Positions 15,292 to 21,547 of a stretch of DNA of 22,212 nt are shown here, one piece after another (position 1 is the first letter of the stretch; every line of letters begins with the position of its first letter). The stretch spans positions 1-22,212 of the forward strand of contig SOIC01000112.1 in NCBI GenBank assembly GCA_004377275.1. Reading direction: 5' to 3'. Origin of the DNA: Dehalococcoidia bacterium (GTDB lineage: Bacteria > Chloroflexota > Dehalococcoidia > E44-bin15). Both the position numbers and the translations under genes were made by a program. A model generated the notes under the pieces. It was given only the letters and a program-made list of their open reading frames with translations, had not been told where the DNA came from and did no database searches.

Positions 15292-15621
15292 ATGGCTAAG
15301 AAATCACATCGTGTCGCCTCACGGCAGGCACAGGTCAGCAAGGAGAGAAAGCGGAAGAAGAGGTCGCAGGTCTCCCAGAGGCACCTCATGTCTGCTGGAG
15401 CTCCCGCTGCGCCCTCAACTGTGGCTACTCCTGAGCCTGCCACCGCGCCCTCAACTGTGGCTACTCCTAAGCCTTCCACTGCCCCTTCGGTGACCAGGCC
15501 TGCTTCAACGCGACAGGCAGTCCCCCGCTATCAATATGTTATCGCAGATTTGCGGAAGATCGCCCTGATCGCCGGGGCCATGCTTGTTATCCTCATCGTG
15601 CTCGCCTTTGTGCTGGGATAG
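15292..15621 (+). CDS. small tail-anchored membrane protein with basic N-terminus and Pro/Ala/Thr-rich repeat linker
   Basis: The protein has 109 residues in three clear parts. Residues 1-32 are strongly basic (KERKRKKRSQ), suited to binding nucleic acid, ribosomes or acidic lipid. Residues 34-75 are a disordered Pro/Ala/Ser/Thr linker built from a duplicated 12-residue unit APSTVATPEPAT. Residues 89-109 are a single hydrophobic helix (LIAGAMLVILIVLAFVLG) at the extreme C-terminus. The orientation should be cytoplasmic N-terminus with the tail in the membrane. The SD GGAG overlaps the end of the preceding gene, and uvrC starts 6 nt after the stop. No family is recognised; its place in the operon suggests constitutive co-expression with the repair nuclease, not a proven link. 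Confidence 0.75.
   Translation: MAKKSHRVASRQAQVSKERKRKKRSQVSQRHLMSAGAPAAPSTVATPEPATAPSTVATPKPSTAPSVTRPASTRQAVPRYQYVIADLRKIALIAGAMLVILIVLAFVLG
15409..15480 (+). repeat. two tandem copies of a 36-bp in-frame repeat
   Basis: Copies lie at 15409-15444 and 15445-15480. They are identical over the first 24 bp and differ at a few positions in the last 12. A partial third unit (GCCCCTTC) follows. Each copy codes for 12 residues of the Pro/Thr-rich linker, so changes in copy number would lengthen the linker without a frameshift. Confidence 0.9.
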
Positions 15622-15627
15622 GAAGCC

Positions 15628-17457
15628 ATGGAAGCGAGGCGCTTCGAGGAGCAGCTAAAAGCATTGCCCCAGAAGCCGGGCGTTTATCTCTTTCGAGACA
15701 CCTCGGGCAATGTGCTTTATGTGGGGAAGGCCGCCAATCTCCATAATCGGGTAAGAAGCTATTTTGGCGCTCCTGAAACGCTTTCCCCAAAGCTGCGGAG
15801 GATGGTGGCTCGGGTGAGCGACTTCGAATTCCTGGTTACTGATTCGGAACAGGAGGCGCTCATCCTGGAATGTAACCTGATCAAGAAGCACCGGCCCCGC
15901 TACAATGTACGCCTCAAGGACGATAAGACCTACCCCTACCTCAAGATAAATGTCCAGGACGACTGGGCCAGGGTCTATGTTACCAGGCACATGGATAAAG
16001 ACGGCAGCCGCTACTTTGGACCATTCGCCAGCGCTAGCTCGGTCAGAAAGACCCTTGACCTGTTAAAGAAGCTCTTCCCCTTCCGCTCCTGCAAAAGGGC
16101 GATCAATGGGATCGACCGCAGAGCCTGTTTGGAGTATGACATTCACCGCTGCACCGGCCCCTGCATTGGCGCTATCTCGAAGGATGAATACCGCGAGATT
16201 ATTAATCAGGTGGTCATGTTTTTAGAGGGAAGGCAGGAGAGCGTGGTGAAGGAGCTGGAGCGAAAAATGGCGGGGGCATCCGAGCGGCTGGAGTTCGAGC
16301 GTGCTGCGGTGCTGCGCGACCAGATCCGTGCTGTGGAAATGGTCACCGAGCGCCAGAAGATCTCTTCGACTGAAAGAGGCGATCAGGATGTCATCGCCCT
16401 AGCCCAGAGTAAGGATCAGGCTAATGTGGAGGTCTTCTTCATACGGAGTGGCCGGCTCATCGAGAGGGACCACTTCATGGTACAGGGGGCTCAGGATGAG
16501 GAGCCGGGGCAGATCATGACCGGCTTCCTGAACCAGTTTTACGACTCTGCCACCTATATCCCGCATGTCATTCTGCTTCAGCACCTCCCTGACGACATTC
16601 TCGTACTTGAGAGGTGGCTGGAGAGCAAGCGGGGGGCACGAGTTAATTTACTGGTGCCGCAGCGTGGAGAGAAGCGGAGGCTGGTGGAAATGGTGGCAGA
16701 GAATGCCCGCCAGGGTCTGGAGCAGCTCAGGGTGAAGCGGCTCGCCGACCCGGAGACTACCGCTGCTGCCCTCGTGGAGCTGAGAGACGCCCTTCAACTG
16801 CCCCACGCTCCGCAGCGGGTGGAGTGCTACGACATTTCGGACATTCGGGGGACATCGGCAGTGGGCAGTATGGTCGTTTTTCAGGGAGGGCATCCTATGA
16901 CAGCACACTACCGCCGCTTTCGTATTAAGACCATAGCAGGCACCGACGACTACGCCATGATCCAGGAGGTCTTGAGGCGGCGCTTCAAGAGGGCCGAGGG
17001 GTTTAAGCGCCCCGATAAATCTGGGTGGACCATAGTCCCCGACCTGGTGCTTATCGATGGCGGTAAGGGGCACCTTAGTGCTGCCCGCGATGCGATGAGG
17101 GAGACGGGGGTAGACTTCATCCCCGTTGCCAGTATCGCCAAGGAGAACGAGGAGCTATTCCGCCCTGACATCGCTGTGCCTATAATCCTCGCCCGCACCT
17201 CGCCGGCTTTATACCTGGTGCAGCGAATTCGTGATGAGGCGCACCGCTTTGCGTTGGGCTATCACCGCAGGGTGCGGAGGAGAGAGGCGATGGCCTCAGC
17301 GCTGGATAATGTCCTTGGAGTCGGACCGAAGCGAAAGCGGGCGCTCTTGCGGAAATTTGGCTCGGTTAAGGCGATTAGAGAAGCCGACATCGACGATATT
17401 GCTGCGGTGATGGGCATGACCCGCTCCCTGGCGCAGAGGGTGAGGGAGCATCTATGA
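15628..17457 (+). CDS. uvrC: excinuclease ABC subunit C (UvrC)
   Basis: UvrC makes both incisions in nucleotide-excision repair after UvrA/UvrB locate a lesion. The protein is full length at 609 residues. The N-terminal GIY-YIG nuclease for the 3' cut has Tyr20, Tyr31, Lys34, Arg41 and Glu76 (SEQEALILE). A cysteine-containing linker and the UVR motif that binds UvrB (EFERAAVLRDQI, about 220-232) follow. The RNase H-like domain for the 5' cut holds ECYDISDIRGTSAVGSMVVF and PDLVLIDGGKGH. Two helix-hairpin-helix motifs end the protein (LGVGPKRKRALL and the VMGMTRSLAQRV region). The ATG follows GATAGGA. It is the last gene of a three-gene operon and converges on the SnoaL cluster. Confidence 0.97.
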   Translation: MEARRFEEQLKALPQKPGVYLFRDTSGNVLYVGKAANLHNRVRSYFGAPETLSPKLRRMVARVSDFEFLVTDSEQEALILECNLIKKHRPRYNVRLKDDKTYPYLKINVQDDWARVYVTRHMDKDGSRYFGPFASASSVRKTLDLLKKLFPFRSCKRAINGIDRRACLEYDIHRCTGPCIGAISKDEYREIINQVVMFLEGRQESVVKELERKMAGASERLEFERAAVLRDQIRAVEMVTERQKISSTERGDQDVIALAQSKDQANVEVFFIRSGRLIERDHFMVQGAQDEEPGQIMTGFLNQFYDSATYIPHVILLQHLPDDILVLERWLESKRGARVNLLVPQRGEKRRLVEMVAENARQGLEQLRVKRLADPETTAAALVELRDALQLPHAPQRVECYDISDIRGTSAVGSMVVFQGGHPMTAHYRRFRIKTIAGTDDYAMIQEVLRRRFKRAEGFKRPDKSGWTIVPDLVLIDGGKGHLSAARDAMRETGVDFIPVASIAKENEELFRPDIAVPIILARTSPALYLVQRIRDEAHRFALGYHRRVRRREAMASALDNVLGVGPKRKRALLRKFGSVKAIREADIDDIAAVMGMTRSLAQRVREHL

Positions 17458-17482
17458 TTTTTCGTTTTTACTTACAATACGT

Positions 17483-17514
17483 GGGCAGACAATATAGTTG
17501 AGGACATCTGCTCC
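17483..17514. terminator. hairpin between convergent uvrC and SnoaL genes
   Basis: GGGCAGA (17483-17489) pairs with TCTGCTCC (17507-17514), giving 7 bp with one G-U and a 17-nt loop. The stretch just before it, after the uvrC stop, is T-rich on the plus strand. The hairpin may act in both directions, but neither side has a proper U-tract after it. Confidence 0.35.
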
Positions 17515-17967
17515 TTAGCTCGGCTTCTTCATCACCCACTCTTCAAAGCTGCGGGTGTAGCTTGTATATTTTATCTTCCACTCGTCATTTTCTTTAACAT
17601 ATTCCTCGTTATAGTGGGCCCAGCCTGTCATCGTTGAGTTTGGCTGTATCACTACATAGTCATGTAGTTTCCATATACCCTTGGCTTTTATATCACTGAG
17701 TATTTTAATCTCGGGAGTGTGGCACTCGTGAGAGGATATAAAAATGTCTTGCCCCAGGCTACCTTTCAAGAACTCGATTACGGCCTTTCTACCCTCGAAG
17801 TGCATGTTTTCCCCATAATCAGCTACCACATATTCGACAAAGCAGTCTTCCATTTCGTTCCAGCGCTTCAAGTCAAGACAGCGGAGGTACTTACCTTTGA
17901 GGTTCATGATAGCCTCAATGTCCTCCAAAACTCTGATTCTTTTTTCCAGTTCCTTTAGCTCAGCCAT
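17515..17967 (-). CDS. SnoaL/NTF2-like protein, copy 1 (last of three)
   Basis: A 150-residue protein of the SnoaL_4 branch of the NTF2-like cone fold, a family that includes dehydratases, isomerases, cyclases and dioxygenase beta subunits. The N-terminal helix and KYLRCLDLKRW segment (Tyr27, Asp32), ADYG (49-52), HECHTPEI (His80 and His83) and LHDY (101-104) line up without gaps with copy 2. These residues face the family's pocket, so this copy probably keeps catalytic ability. No signal peptide or membrane helix is present. It has its own TTGACA/TATACT promoter in the 138-nt gap as well as likely read-through. The SD GGAGGG precedes the ATG. Base composition is more AT-rich than uvrC next door. 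The substrate is unknown. Confidence 0.82.
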   Translation of the reverse strand: MAELKELEKRIRVLEDIEAIMNLKGKYLRCLDLKRWNEMEDCFVEYVVADYGENMHFEGRKAVIEFLKGSLGQDIFISSHECHTPEIKILSDIKAKGIWKLHDYVVIQPNSTMTGWAHYNEEYVKENDEWKIKYTSYTRSFEEWVMKKPS

Positions 17968-18003
17968 GATAACAACCCTCCTTCACAAATTTGTTTAGCC
18001 GAT

Positions 18004-18031
18004 AGTATATCTACCCTACTCAAGATGTCAA
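18004..18031 (-). promoter_or_regulatory. internal promoter ahead of SnoaL copy 1
   Basis: The -35 TTGACA (18026-18031, perfect) and -10 TATACT (18004-18009, five of six) are 16 bp apart. The start near 17997 leaves about 30 nt with the SD site. Copy 1 can therefore be expressed apart from the genes before it. Confidence 0.65.
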
Positions 18032-18105
18032 CCATTTTTACACTGATTTCATATGGTAAATCCTCTGTTAGCGAAATGCATCCCTGTATCGCCGGTTACT
18101 CCTCG

Positions 18106-18552
18106 TCACTTGACCCTCGTCCACTCTTCACGGAGGCGTGTCTCTTTGATACTCTTTTTCTTCCACTCGCCATTTTGTTTAACATACTCGTCTTCGTAGT
18201 GGCCCCAACCATTGATAGTTATGTTTGGCTGAAAAACTAGATAGTCATGCAATGCCCATATACCCCTGGATGTTGTATCGCTGGTTATTTCAATCTCGGG
18301 ATTATGGCCCTGATGAACGGTTATAACGGAATCACTCCCCAGGTTATCTTTCAGGAACTGGATAATTGCCTTTCTTCCCTGAAAATTCAGGTTTTTCCCA
18401 TAATCAGCTACCGCATCCTCGACAAAGCAGTCTTCCAATTCGTCCCACAGCTTCTTGTCAATGCAGCGCCAATATTTAGCTTTGAGCTTCTTGATCGCCT
18501 CAATATCCCCTAAAACTCTAATCTGTGTTTCCAGGTCTGCTAGCTCAGCCAT
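18106..18552 (-). CDS. SnoaL/NTF2-like protein, copy 2 (middle of three)
   Basis: At 148 residues this is the closest relative of copy 1 in the window. Aligned by eye they share most of the first 105 residues, including KYWRCIDKKLW (Tyr27, Asp32), ADYG (49-52), HQGHNPEI (His80, His83) and ALHDYL (His102). The C-termini differ. It has the same SnoaL_4-type pocket residues, so a similar reaction on a related small molecule is plausible. ATG 18552 has an AAAGGAGG site, and the 31 bases around the start are identical to copy 3. It begins 39 nt after the copy 3 stop and probably shares its transcript. Function is unknown. Confidence 0.82.
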   Translation of the reverse strand: MAELADLETQIRVLGDIEAIKKLKAKYWRCIDKKLWDELEDCFVEDAVADYGKNLNFQGRKAIIQFLKDNLGSDSVITVHQGHNPEIEITSDTTSRGIWALHDYLVFQPNITINGWGHYEDEYVKQNGEWKKKSIKETRLREEWTRVK

Positions 18553-18569
18553 GATAACAAACCTCCTTT
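18539..18569. repeat. 31-bp direct repeat at SnoaL copy 2 start (second copy 19094-19124)
   Basis: The SD site, start codon and first five codons of SnoaL copies 2 and 3 are identical over 31 bp (18539-18569 and 19094-19124). Copy 1 has a near match at 17957-17983 with one mismatch in the SD region. This supports recent tandem duplication including the translation signal. Confidence 0.85.
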
Positions 18570-18591
18570 CGAATAAATCACTACGACTGCT

Positions 18592-19107
18592 TCAGCCCCT
18601 ACATTGACCATCAGGCGATTCAAATTCTTTAGCTTGTGTCAGCTTCAGGCTCTTAATCTCTCCCCTGTCCCAAACTTCCTCATAGATGCGGCCACAAGCT
18701 GTAGATTTTATCTTCCACTCTCCCTCCTCTTTTACATATTCATCATGAAAGAGGCTCATTCCACTCAGCGATATATTCGCCTGCCGGTCAATCACATAGG
18801 TTTGTACCGACCATATACCCGTGGCGGTTGTATCACCCGTTATTTCAATCTCAGGGTGATGGCCATGGTGAACACTGATACGGGCAGGGATTAGCCCTTC
18901 TTTGAGGAACCGCATTAGTGCATCTACACCTTCGAATTTGAACTTTCCGCCGTAAAAACTTGCTGTCACGTTTTCAGTGAGACATTCCGTTATATCATCC
19001 CACAGTTTGTTGTCAAGGCAACGATAAAATTTGTGTTTTAACTTTTTAATCGCCTCGATGTCCATCATGACTCTGATCATAGTTTCTTGGTCCGCTAGCT
19101 CAGCCAT
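18592..19107 (-). CDS. SnoaL/NTF2-like protein, copy 3 (first of three), altered pocket residues
   Basis: This 171-residue member of the same SnoaL_4-like family carries about 20 extra C-terminal residues. HHGHHPEI keeps His80 and His83, and Asp32 is kept, but other candidate pocket positions differ from copies 1 and 2. Tyr27 is Phe, the ADYG aspartate is lost (ASFYGG, with a one-residue insertion), and His102 is Gln (VQTY). It may therefore act on another substrate or serve as a partner subunit rather than an enzyme. The ATG at 19107 follows an AAAGGAGG site, 26 nt after the flavoenzyme stop, so it is in one operon with that gene. Base use is AT-richer than in the neighbouring uvrC. Confidence 0.8.
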   Translation of the reverse strand: MAELADQETMIRVMMDIEAIKKLKHKFYRCLDNKLWDDITECLTENVTASFYGGKFKFEGVDALMRFLKEGLIPARISVHHGHHPEIEITGDTTATGIWSVQTYVIDRQANISLSGMSLFHDEYVKEEGEWKIKSTACGRIYEEVWDRGEIKSLKLTQAKEFESPDGQCRG

Positions 19108-19133
19108 GATAACAAACCTCCTTTGAAATTTAC

Positions 19134-20099
19134 TTAGCTGACCCGAGAACTCCGCATACGTTCGGCATCCCGGATGATGGTATCGATTAGCTCCTTGACA
19201 CTCATCACCCTGTCGATGACCCCCACCGCCAGCGAGCCACCCGCTATCCTCAGGATCAAATCAAGATCAAAATCGCTCTCCCAATCTATTTCACCGACCT
19301 CGGATTGCTTGAACATTACCTGTTCCAGGTGTTGAAGCCACTGGTCCATGGGCATATTGCCCCTTTCCCCTATTATCTTTTCGTAGTCCTCGGGCGTCGG
19401 CAGGGTCAGGGCGCGCTCGCGGTATTCCTTATCCCAGGGTTGAGACTTAACCAGCTTCTGCTTGTAACGCTTTGAGATGGGGCACTCCTCGGTAGCCAGG
19501 AAGCGGGTGCCCATGTAGATGCCCTCTGCTCCCATGGACAGGGCGGCGAGGAAGCCACGGGCGTCGCCAATGCCGCCGGCAGCGATAAGTGGCACCTTAA
19601 TCTGCATGGCAGCGGTAGTGATGCTGATCAAGGTGGGTAACTGGAAAATGCTCTTGAAGGCGGTGCCCTCCAGGCCCACGATGACAACGGCATCGGCTCC
19701 CTGGCGCTCGGCGGCCAGGGCATGCTGAACAGCGGCCACCTTGTGCACCCACTTCAGTCCGGCCTCGTGTATACGCTTGCCGTGGTTATCGGCGCGGTAT
19801 GCAGATGTGAAGATCACTGGCACCCTCTCCTCGATTGACACCTCCCGCATCTCGTCGATGTGGGGGCAAAGCCCCACTGAGAGGTTGACCCCGAAGGGCT
19901 TATCAGTCATAGAGCGTGCCTTCTTGATGTCCTCCCTCAGCCTTTCTGGAGTGCGCCAGGCGCTGGCGGTGATGATGCCAAATCCCCCTGCTTGGGAAAC
20001 GGGGGCGGCCAGGGCTGAGGTGCCAAACCCACCGAAGGCCCCCTGGATTATGGGGTATTTGCTGCCCAACAGTTCGGTCACTCTAGTTTGCCAATTCAT
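19134..20099 (-). CDS. nitronate monooxygenase-like FMN protein (2-nitropropane dioxygenase family)
   Basis: An FMN-binding TIM barrel of 321 residues from ATG 20099. Flavin-site motifs are QGAFGGFG (19-26), AGGFGIITA (37-45), AGGIGDARG (174-182) and MGTRF (196-200). Classical nitronate monooxygenases have a GxEAGGH loop with a catalytic histidine; here the loop reads GLEGTAF (142-148), so that histidine is absent. It may oxidise another substrate, or act as an enoyl reductase-like enzyme (FabK is a relative). A start at 20114 would add five residues, but the CGGAG site lies inside them, 7 nt before ATG 20099. A good promoter sits just upstream. The three SnoaL genes follow in the same direction, suggesting a small-molecule oxidation and dehydration route. 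Confidence 0.82.
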   Translation of the reverse strand: MNWQTRVTELLGSKYPIIQGAFGGFGTSALAAPVSQAGGFGIITASAWRTPERLREDIKKARSMTDKPFGVNLSVGLCPHIDEMREVSIEERVPVIFTSAYRADNHGKRIHEAGLKWVHKVAAVQHALAAERQGADAVVIVGLEGTAFKSIFQLPTLISITTAAMQIKVPLIAAGGIGDARGFLAALSMGAEGIYMGTRFLATEECPISKRYKQKLVKSQPWDKEYRERALTLPTPEDYEKIIGERGNMPMDQWLQHLEQVMFKQSEVGEIDWESDFDLDLILRIAGGSLAVGVIDRVMSVKELIDTIIRDAERMRSSRVS

Positions 20100-20265
20100 A
20101 TGTCTGCTCCGCATGCATTATCTCAGGCAATACATTCGCCGTCAACGGCAATTCTCGCTGCCTTAAAATAGCATTGAAGTTGAGACTCAAACGCTGATCC
20201 TGAAAGCTTGGGTGAAATGCTTCATCAATCGGACAGGCATAATCTTTGTAGGGAAGAATACTCAT
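20083..20265 (-). CDS. doubtful 60-residue ORF upstream of the flavoenzyme
   Basis: The frame starts at ATG 20265 with AGAGGA 4-5 nt upstream and ends 17 nt inside the flavoenzyme gene. The product resembles no family I know and has no membrane helix or metal motif. The strong promoter of the flavoenzyme lies inside it, which argues that the DNA is mainly regulatory. If real, it would be a translationally coupled leader peptide or small protein. Confidence 0.25.
   Translation of the reverse strand: MSILPYKDYACPIDEAFHPSFQDQRLSLNFNAILRQRELPLTANVLPEIMHAEQTYELAN
20117..20145 (-). promoter_or_regulatory. promoter of the flavoenzyme/SnoaL operon
   Basis: The -35 TTGACG (20140-20145) and -10 GATAAT (20117-20122) are 17 bp apart, five of six bases each. 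The start near 20110 gives a leader of only about 11 nt, barely including the GGAG site for ATG 20099. Confidence 0.58.
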
Positions 20266-20292
20266 CTATCCTCTGCCTGCTAATTTGAGGCA

Positions 20293-21024
20293 CTACAGGC
20301 TTTGGAGACGCTCTGCCATCGTCTGCGCATTCTTTATAGCAAAGCCCTCGGCATCGTTGTTGAAGTAGATGTAGACTGTATCCAAGTCCTTCGCCAGCCG
20401 CGAAATCCTCCCCGCCCATTCCTCCAGTTCCTCATCGGAGTAGCGGCTAAAGTAGAGCCCGGTTGAGCCGTGAAAGCGGATGTAAGCGAAATCCGCCGTC
20501 GTTAAAAGTGGGCAGGGAAGACCCGGCATATCAAAGACGCAAAAGCCTATATTGTGGCGCCGCAATATGTCGAACACCTCTTCATCGAGCCAGGACTGGT
20601 GGCGAAACTCGATGACATGGCGAAGCCCCTTCGGTAAAAGCTGGAGGAAGCTTTCCAACCGCTCATCGTTGCGGTGCATGTTCGGCGGGAGCTGATAGAG
20701 AAGCGGGCCCAGCTTTTCATTAAGATGTCGCGCCCGCTGAAGAAAGGTCTCTATCGGCTCCGCGACGTCCTTCAGCCTCTTGATATGAGTGATGAAGCGG
20801 CTTACCTTGACAGCGTAGCGGAAGCCCTCTGGCGAGGTAGCGCGCCAGTTCGAAAAGGCCTGCTCTGAGGGCAGGCGGTAGAAGCTGTTATTGAGCTCCA
20901 CCGTGGAGAAATGCCCGGTGTAAAACTCCAGCCACTTTGACTGGGGTAGCTTTGGCGGATAGAAAATATCCCGCCAGTGGGGGTAGACCCAGCCGCTTGT
21001 CCCGATGTAATACTTTGCTCTCAT
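20293..21024 (-). CDS. DUF72 (YecE-like) TIM-barrel protein
   Basis: A complete DUF72-family protein of 243 residues, a TIM-barrel group widespread in bacteria and archaea whose biochemical role is not settled. Signature blocks are GTSGWVYPHW (8-17), FSTVELNNSFYRLP (39-52, with Glu43), a PEGFRYAVKVSRFITH stretch (65-80), LGPLLYQLPP (105-114) and EFRHQSW (139-145). Near the C-terminus YIYFNNDAEGFA matches the family's final strand. ATG 21024 has G-rich SD-like bases immediately upstream. It starts 27 nt after the PPOX-type gene and probably shares that gene's promoter. Nothing in the context gives a substrate. Confidence 0.9.
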   Translation of the reverse strand: MRAKYYIGTSGWVYPHWRDIFYPPKLPQSKWLEFYTGHFSTVELNNSFYRLPSEQAFSNWRATSPEGFRYAVKVSRFITHIKRLKDVAEPIETFLQRARHLNEKLGPLLYQLPPNMHRNDERLESFLQLLPKGLRHVIEFRHQSWLDEEVFDILRRHNIGFCVFDMPGLPCPLLTTADFAYIRFHGSTGLYFSRYSDEELEEWAGRISRLAKDLDTVYIYFNNDAEGFAIKNAQTMAERLQSL

Positions 21025-21051
21025 CCCCTACCCCCGGCACCGGGTCCTGTC

Positions 21052-21444
21052 TCAGGCTACCTTCAGCCCGCCCATGCCCAGGTTATAGATCTCCTCCACC
21101 TTAACCTTTACCGCCGCCTTTGGTGGAGTCGTAGATTTAAGCATCTCCGCCAGCTTCTTGGCACCCTCGTAGAGTTCTCCCTCGGTTATGAACTCCGCCG
21201 TGCCCACAAAGCGGTAGCCTTGCAGTGCGCTCCTGTCCGCCACAGCGATAGCCACCTTGGGATTCTTCTGCAGGTTTTCCCAGGTGCGTCCGCCCATCAT
21301 TTCGTAGAACACGATGTGCTCATCGTCCAGCACATAGGTGCTGCCCTTGGTGCCAATGTTGGGCACCCCATCGGGGCTGGCGGTGGCGACAAACGCCTGC
21401 TGGCTGCCCACCATGGCCTTCATCTCCTCGGTCAACTTCGCCAT
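21052..21444 (-). CDS. pyridoxamine 5'-phosphate oxidase-like flavin protein
   Basis: A 130-residue split-barrel protein of the PPOX-like superfamily, whose members bind FMN or F420 and reduce or oxidise small molecules. Typical features are FVATASPDGVPNIGTKGS in the first half, VFYEMMGGRTWENLQKNPKVAIAVAD in the middle, and a GYRFVGTAEF strand before a final helix. It is too short and too different from PdxH to be the vitamin B6 enzyme itself. ATG 21444 is chosen over 21474 because AAAGGAGGGG lies 4-5 nt before it and the longer form would add ten charged residues. A strong promoter lies 40 nt upstream. It leads a two-gene unit with the DUF72 gene and is divergent from pcm. Confidence 0.88.
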   Translation of the reverse strand: MAKLTEEMKAMVGSQQAFVATASPDGVPNIGTKGSTYVLDDEHIVFYEMMGGRTWENLQKNPKVAIAVADRSALQGYRFVGTAEFITEGELYEGAKKLAEMLKSTTPPKAAVKVKVEEIYNLGMGGLKVA

Positions 21445-21482
21445 TTTACCCCTCCTTTCCTCGGCTCTCATCAATCAGACTG

Positions 21483-21511
21483 ATTATATCCACTCCGCGG
21501 CTTGCTATCAA
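21483..21511 (-). promoter_or_regulatory. strong promoter of the PPOX-DUF72 unit
   Basis: The -35 TTGATA (21506-21511, five of six) and -10 TATAAT (21483-21488, perfect) are 17 bp apart. The start near 21476 leaves about 31 nt with the SD site. Its -35 lies 2 bp from that of the opposing pcm promoter. Confidence 0.72.
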
Positions 21512-21513
21512 CC

Positions 21514-21542
21514 TTGATGTCATGGTGCGTTTGTGGTAGATT
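21514..21542 (+). promoter_or_regulatory. possible promoter of pcm, near-leaderless
   Basis: The -35 TTGATG (21514-21519) and -10 TAGATT (21537-21542) are 17 bp apart, four of six bases each. The start would fall at about 21548-21549, on the pcm ATG, which has no SD site. Confidence 0.38.
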
Positions 21543-21547
21543 TCGGG

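Noticed and set aside
16648..17073. 141-codon minus-strand frame inside uvrC
   Set aside because: It is a shadow of a well-conserved full-length gene.
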